From Bradyrhizobium sp. B124 (GTDB taxonomy: Bacteria; Pseudomonadota; Alphaproteobacteria; Rhizobiales; Xanthobacteraceae): a stretch of 64,000 bases of DNA. The notes beneath the pieces were generated by a model. It searched no databases and was not told the DNA's origin. It saw only the letters and a list, made by a program, of their open reading frames with translations. Shown one piece after another: positions 62,602 to 64,000 of the stretch. Where the stretch lies: assembly GCF_038967635.1 (NCBI RefSeq), contig NZ_CP152413.1:4592001-4656000 (forward strand), in the 5' to 3' direction. Position 1 is the first letter of the stretch, and each line of letters opens with the position of its first letter. A program made the position numbers and the translations under genes.

Positions 62602-63144
62602 TCAGGACGTTTCCCGCGGTGCCGGACCGAAACGCCTTGTGACCTTTTTATTAAAGCGCTTGGCGCAATGCTCGAGCGCAGCTTTCAGCTCAAGCTCCAC
62701 CAGACGCTGCGAAACCCCGAGACGCGCGGCGATTTCCCGGAGCGGCGTGCCCTCCAGGCGGGATGCGAGCAGGATCGTCCGGCGGCGCGGCGTGAGTTCC
62801 TCAAGCACCTGCTCCAGATGCGCAATCTGTTCCCGCGATTCGACCTCGCGTTCCGGGCCGGGCGCCGCGTCGGCGATCTCGAGCATCGGCTGCACCTCGA
62901 ACCGCTTGAGGCGGCGCGTCTCCTGGCGCTCGCGACTGATCGCAAGATTGAGCGCGCTGCGCAGCAGATAGCCGATCGGGCTGTCCACCACGCCCGAGCC
63001 GTTCTTGTCGCGAAGGTGCAGCCACGTCTCGTGAAGGGTTTCGCGGGCTCTTTCGTCGCCGAGACGCCGCGCGAGGCGGCGGCGAAGCTCGTCGTAGCGC
63101 TCGACGAGCACCTGCCGAAGCGTGGTCGAAGTGGTTTCCGTCAT
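62602..63144 (-). CDS. ECF RNA polymerase sigma factor (FecI-like)
   Basis: A 180-residue sigma-70 family protein with region 2 (YDELRRRLARRLGDERARET, LLRSALNLAISRERQE) and region 4 (LEELTPRRRTILLASRLEGT, LREIAARLGVSQRLVELELK); regions 1 and 3 are missing, as in ECF types. With the FecR gene next to it and an STN-domain gene overlapping its start by 4 bp, it belongs to the iron-starvation/FecI-like cell-surface-signalling class. Its probable target is the giant adhesin gene downstream; no promoter match was established. Confidence 0.91.
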   Translation of the reverse strand: MTETTSTTLRQVLVERYDELRRRLARRLGDERARETLHETWLHLRDKNGSGVVDSPIGYLLRSALNLAISRERQETRRLKRFEVQPMLEIADAAPGPEREVESREQIAHLEQVLEELTPRRRTILLASRLEGTPLREIAARLGVSQRLVELELKAALEHCAKRFNKKVTRRFGPAPRETS

Positions 63145-63827
63145 CGCGCGACCAGTCCCGGGCGCCTTGGGTCACGCGCGGCACAGTCGCCGGTCTCGGA
63201 AGGCGGCCGCGGCGAAACCGCCATCATGACCGGCTGCGGCATGTCCGGAGGCGGCGGCCGGCCGATCACGACAGCACGCAACAGGGCGGCGATCGCCTGG
63301 TCACGCGCGCTGTCATCGGTCGAGCCGAGCAGCTGGGGCTGCAGCACCTCGCCGGCATGCCCGATCCAGAACCTGAACTTGATCCGATAGCCGCCCGGCG
63401 CGGTCAGCGCGGACCGGCAGAATGCCTCCTCGACGCTGCTCTGGACGGCCGCAAGATACGGCATGAAGCCACGCATCGACGCCGTCTGCGGCGCAGTGGC
63501 CGCAGGCACAATCGTGAAGGCGTTCGCCGCGGCATAGACTGCAACCAGACCGGTTCCCTCGAGCAGGAGCTGCAACGCCATGTCGGGCGTCATCGATCCC
63601 TTGACGGCCTGTGCGCGGCGTCCCCCAGCCAGTGTGGCGTCGTAAACGACCTGAAGACCGGTGACCGCGCTGTAGGCATCGAGCGCGGAGACCAGAGGCT
63701 GGCTGCCAATATCGAAGTCGACCGTTGCCGGCGTCCGAACTGATTCAAGGCTTGCGGCCATCGTTACCGTCTGGATATTCCCGGCAACGAGAGTGCCTAT
63801 GACCAGGCCAAGAAAGCGCTGCCACAT
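63141..63827 (-). CDS. Periplasmic STN-domain protein with TonB-C-like domain
   Basis: About 228 residues. A signal peptide (MWQRFLGLVIGTLVAGNIQT) precedes an STN (secretin/TonB short N-terminal) domain at about 37-108 (FDIGSQPLVSALDAYSAVTG, VKGSMTPDMALQLLLEGTGL) and a domain at about 121-205 resembling the TonB C-terminal fold (YRIKFRFWIGHAGEVLQPQL). There is no beta barrel, so this is not a TonB-dependent receptor but a soluble or anchored signalling fragment. A longer reading exists with a TTG at 63902 or ATG at 63866; the start at 63827 gives the cleanest signal peptide. The stop overlaps the sigma gene by ATGA. Confidence 0.8.
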   Translation of the reverse strand: MWQRFLGLVIGTLVAGNIQTVTMAASLESVRTPATVDFDIGSQPLVSALDAYSAVTGLQVVYDATLAGGRRAQAVKGSMTPDMALQLLLEGTGLVAVYAAANAFTIVPAATAPQTASMRGFMPYLAAVQSSVEEAFCRSALTAPGGYRIKFRFWIGHAGEVLQPQLLGSTDDSARDQAIAALLRAVVIGRPPPPDMPQPVMMAVSPRPPSETGDCAARDPRRPGLVAR

Positions 63828-63910
63828 CCGATCATGCTTCGAGCGCAGCCCGATCTTCCAACCCATTGAACAAAGTGCATGAGGCGCCGCCTTGATCCTC
63901 AAGCCCAGCC

Positions 63911-63947
63911 GAACAGCACGATCTATCGGTGATCGATAGAGCTGTTC
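63911..63947. promoter_or_regulatory. Nested inverted repeat upstream of the STN gene
   Basis: GAACAGC and GCTGTTC enclose CTATCG, GTGAT, CGATAG, making a 37-bp nested inverted repeat about 85 bp before the chosen start of the STN gene. It could be an operator or the terminator of an upstream gene beyond the window. Confidence 0.4.
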
Positions 63948-63978
63948 GTCAACCCCCGCGGCAGGCGCAACATAGAAA

Positions 63979-63995
63979 CAGATTGTGACAATCTG
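63979..63995. promoter_or_regulatory. Short palindrome CAGATTG-TGA-CAATCTG
   Basis: Two seven-base arms around TGA form a perfect 17-bp inverted repeat about 150 bp upstream of the STN gene, at the very edge of the window. Its AT-richness and position suggest a regulator-binding site. Confidence 0.35.
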
Positions 63996-64000
63996 CTAAC

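Noticed and set aside
1..64000. tRNA, rRNA, CRISPR array, insertion sequence or phage genes
   Set aside because: I looked for transposase, integrase, tRNA cloverleaf and spacer-repeat patterns and saw none that could be supported.

Overview
The window looks like chromosomal DNA of a high-GC alphaproteobacterium, most likely Bradyrhizobium or a close relative in the Nitrobacteraceae. The grounds are strongly GC-biased codon use, gene families and neighbourhoods typical of that group (a rhizobial type GH17 membrane protein, a DUF2855/acyl-CoA synthetase cluster, FecR-headed adhesins) and intergenic hairpin repeats that resemble ones dispersed in Bradyrhizobium genomes. No rRNA or tRNA gene was seen, so the assignment is inference.

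Left part (1-15.3 kb) is mostly metabolic: the start of etfB, a PduO-type cobalamin adenosyltransferase, a small HIG1-like membrane protein, a YihY/BrkB protein overlapping tail-to-tail with a soluble hybrid histidine kinase, GluQ (tRNA modification), an AlkA-type glycosylase and a GH17 glucan-active membrane protein. From 7.4 to 15.1 kb a LysR regulator, with a perfect palindrome just upstream of it, diverges from a catabolic run: nitronate monooxygenase, acyl-CoA synthetase, DUF2855 protein, NTF2-FMO monooxygenase and an NHL-repeat protein.

The middle part (15.3-28 kb) has a CLC chloride channel, an HNH endonuclease, a decayed ORF, a four-gene MarR-FUSC-DUF1656-HlyD efflux operon with a candidate operator, a TPR protein, a small FecR protein and a 1337-residue adhesin-like protein with an N-terminal FecR domain, VCBS-like domains and two T1SS-143-like repeats.

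The right part (28-64 kb) is an envelope and secretion island. It holds two PF04185-type phosphoesterases, two MauG/CCP-type di-heme proteins sharing an unusual C-terminal extension, an imelysin, and a nearly complete type II secretion system: prepilin peptidase, a C/N-like gene, gspM-L-K-J-I-H-G-F-E, and a divergent lipoprotein gspD followed by a Sel1-repeat gene. A candidate PHO box precedes one of the di-heme genes. Secreted phosphoesterases beside a T2SS suggest a phosphate-scavenging export system (inference). The last 15 kb holds a 4063-residue filamentous-haemagglutinin-like protein. Upstream of it lies a compact signalling operon: an STN-plus-TonB-C-like periplasmic protein, an ECF sigma factor and a FecR anti-sigma factor. 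No TonB-dependent receptor and no TpsB transporter are visible in the window. This STN-sigma-FecR-adhesin cassette next to a T2SS is the least conventional arrangement here.
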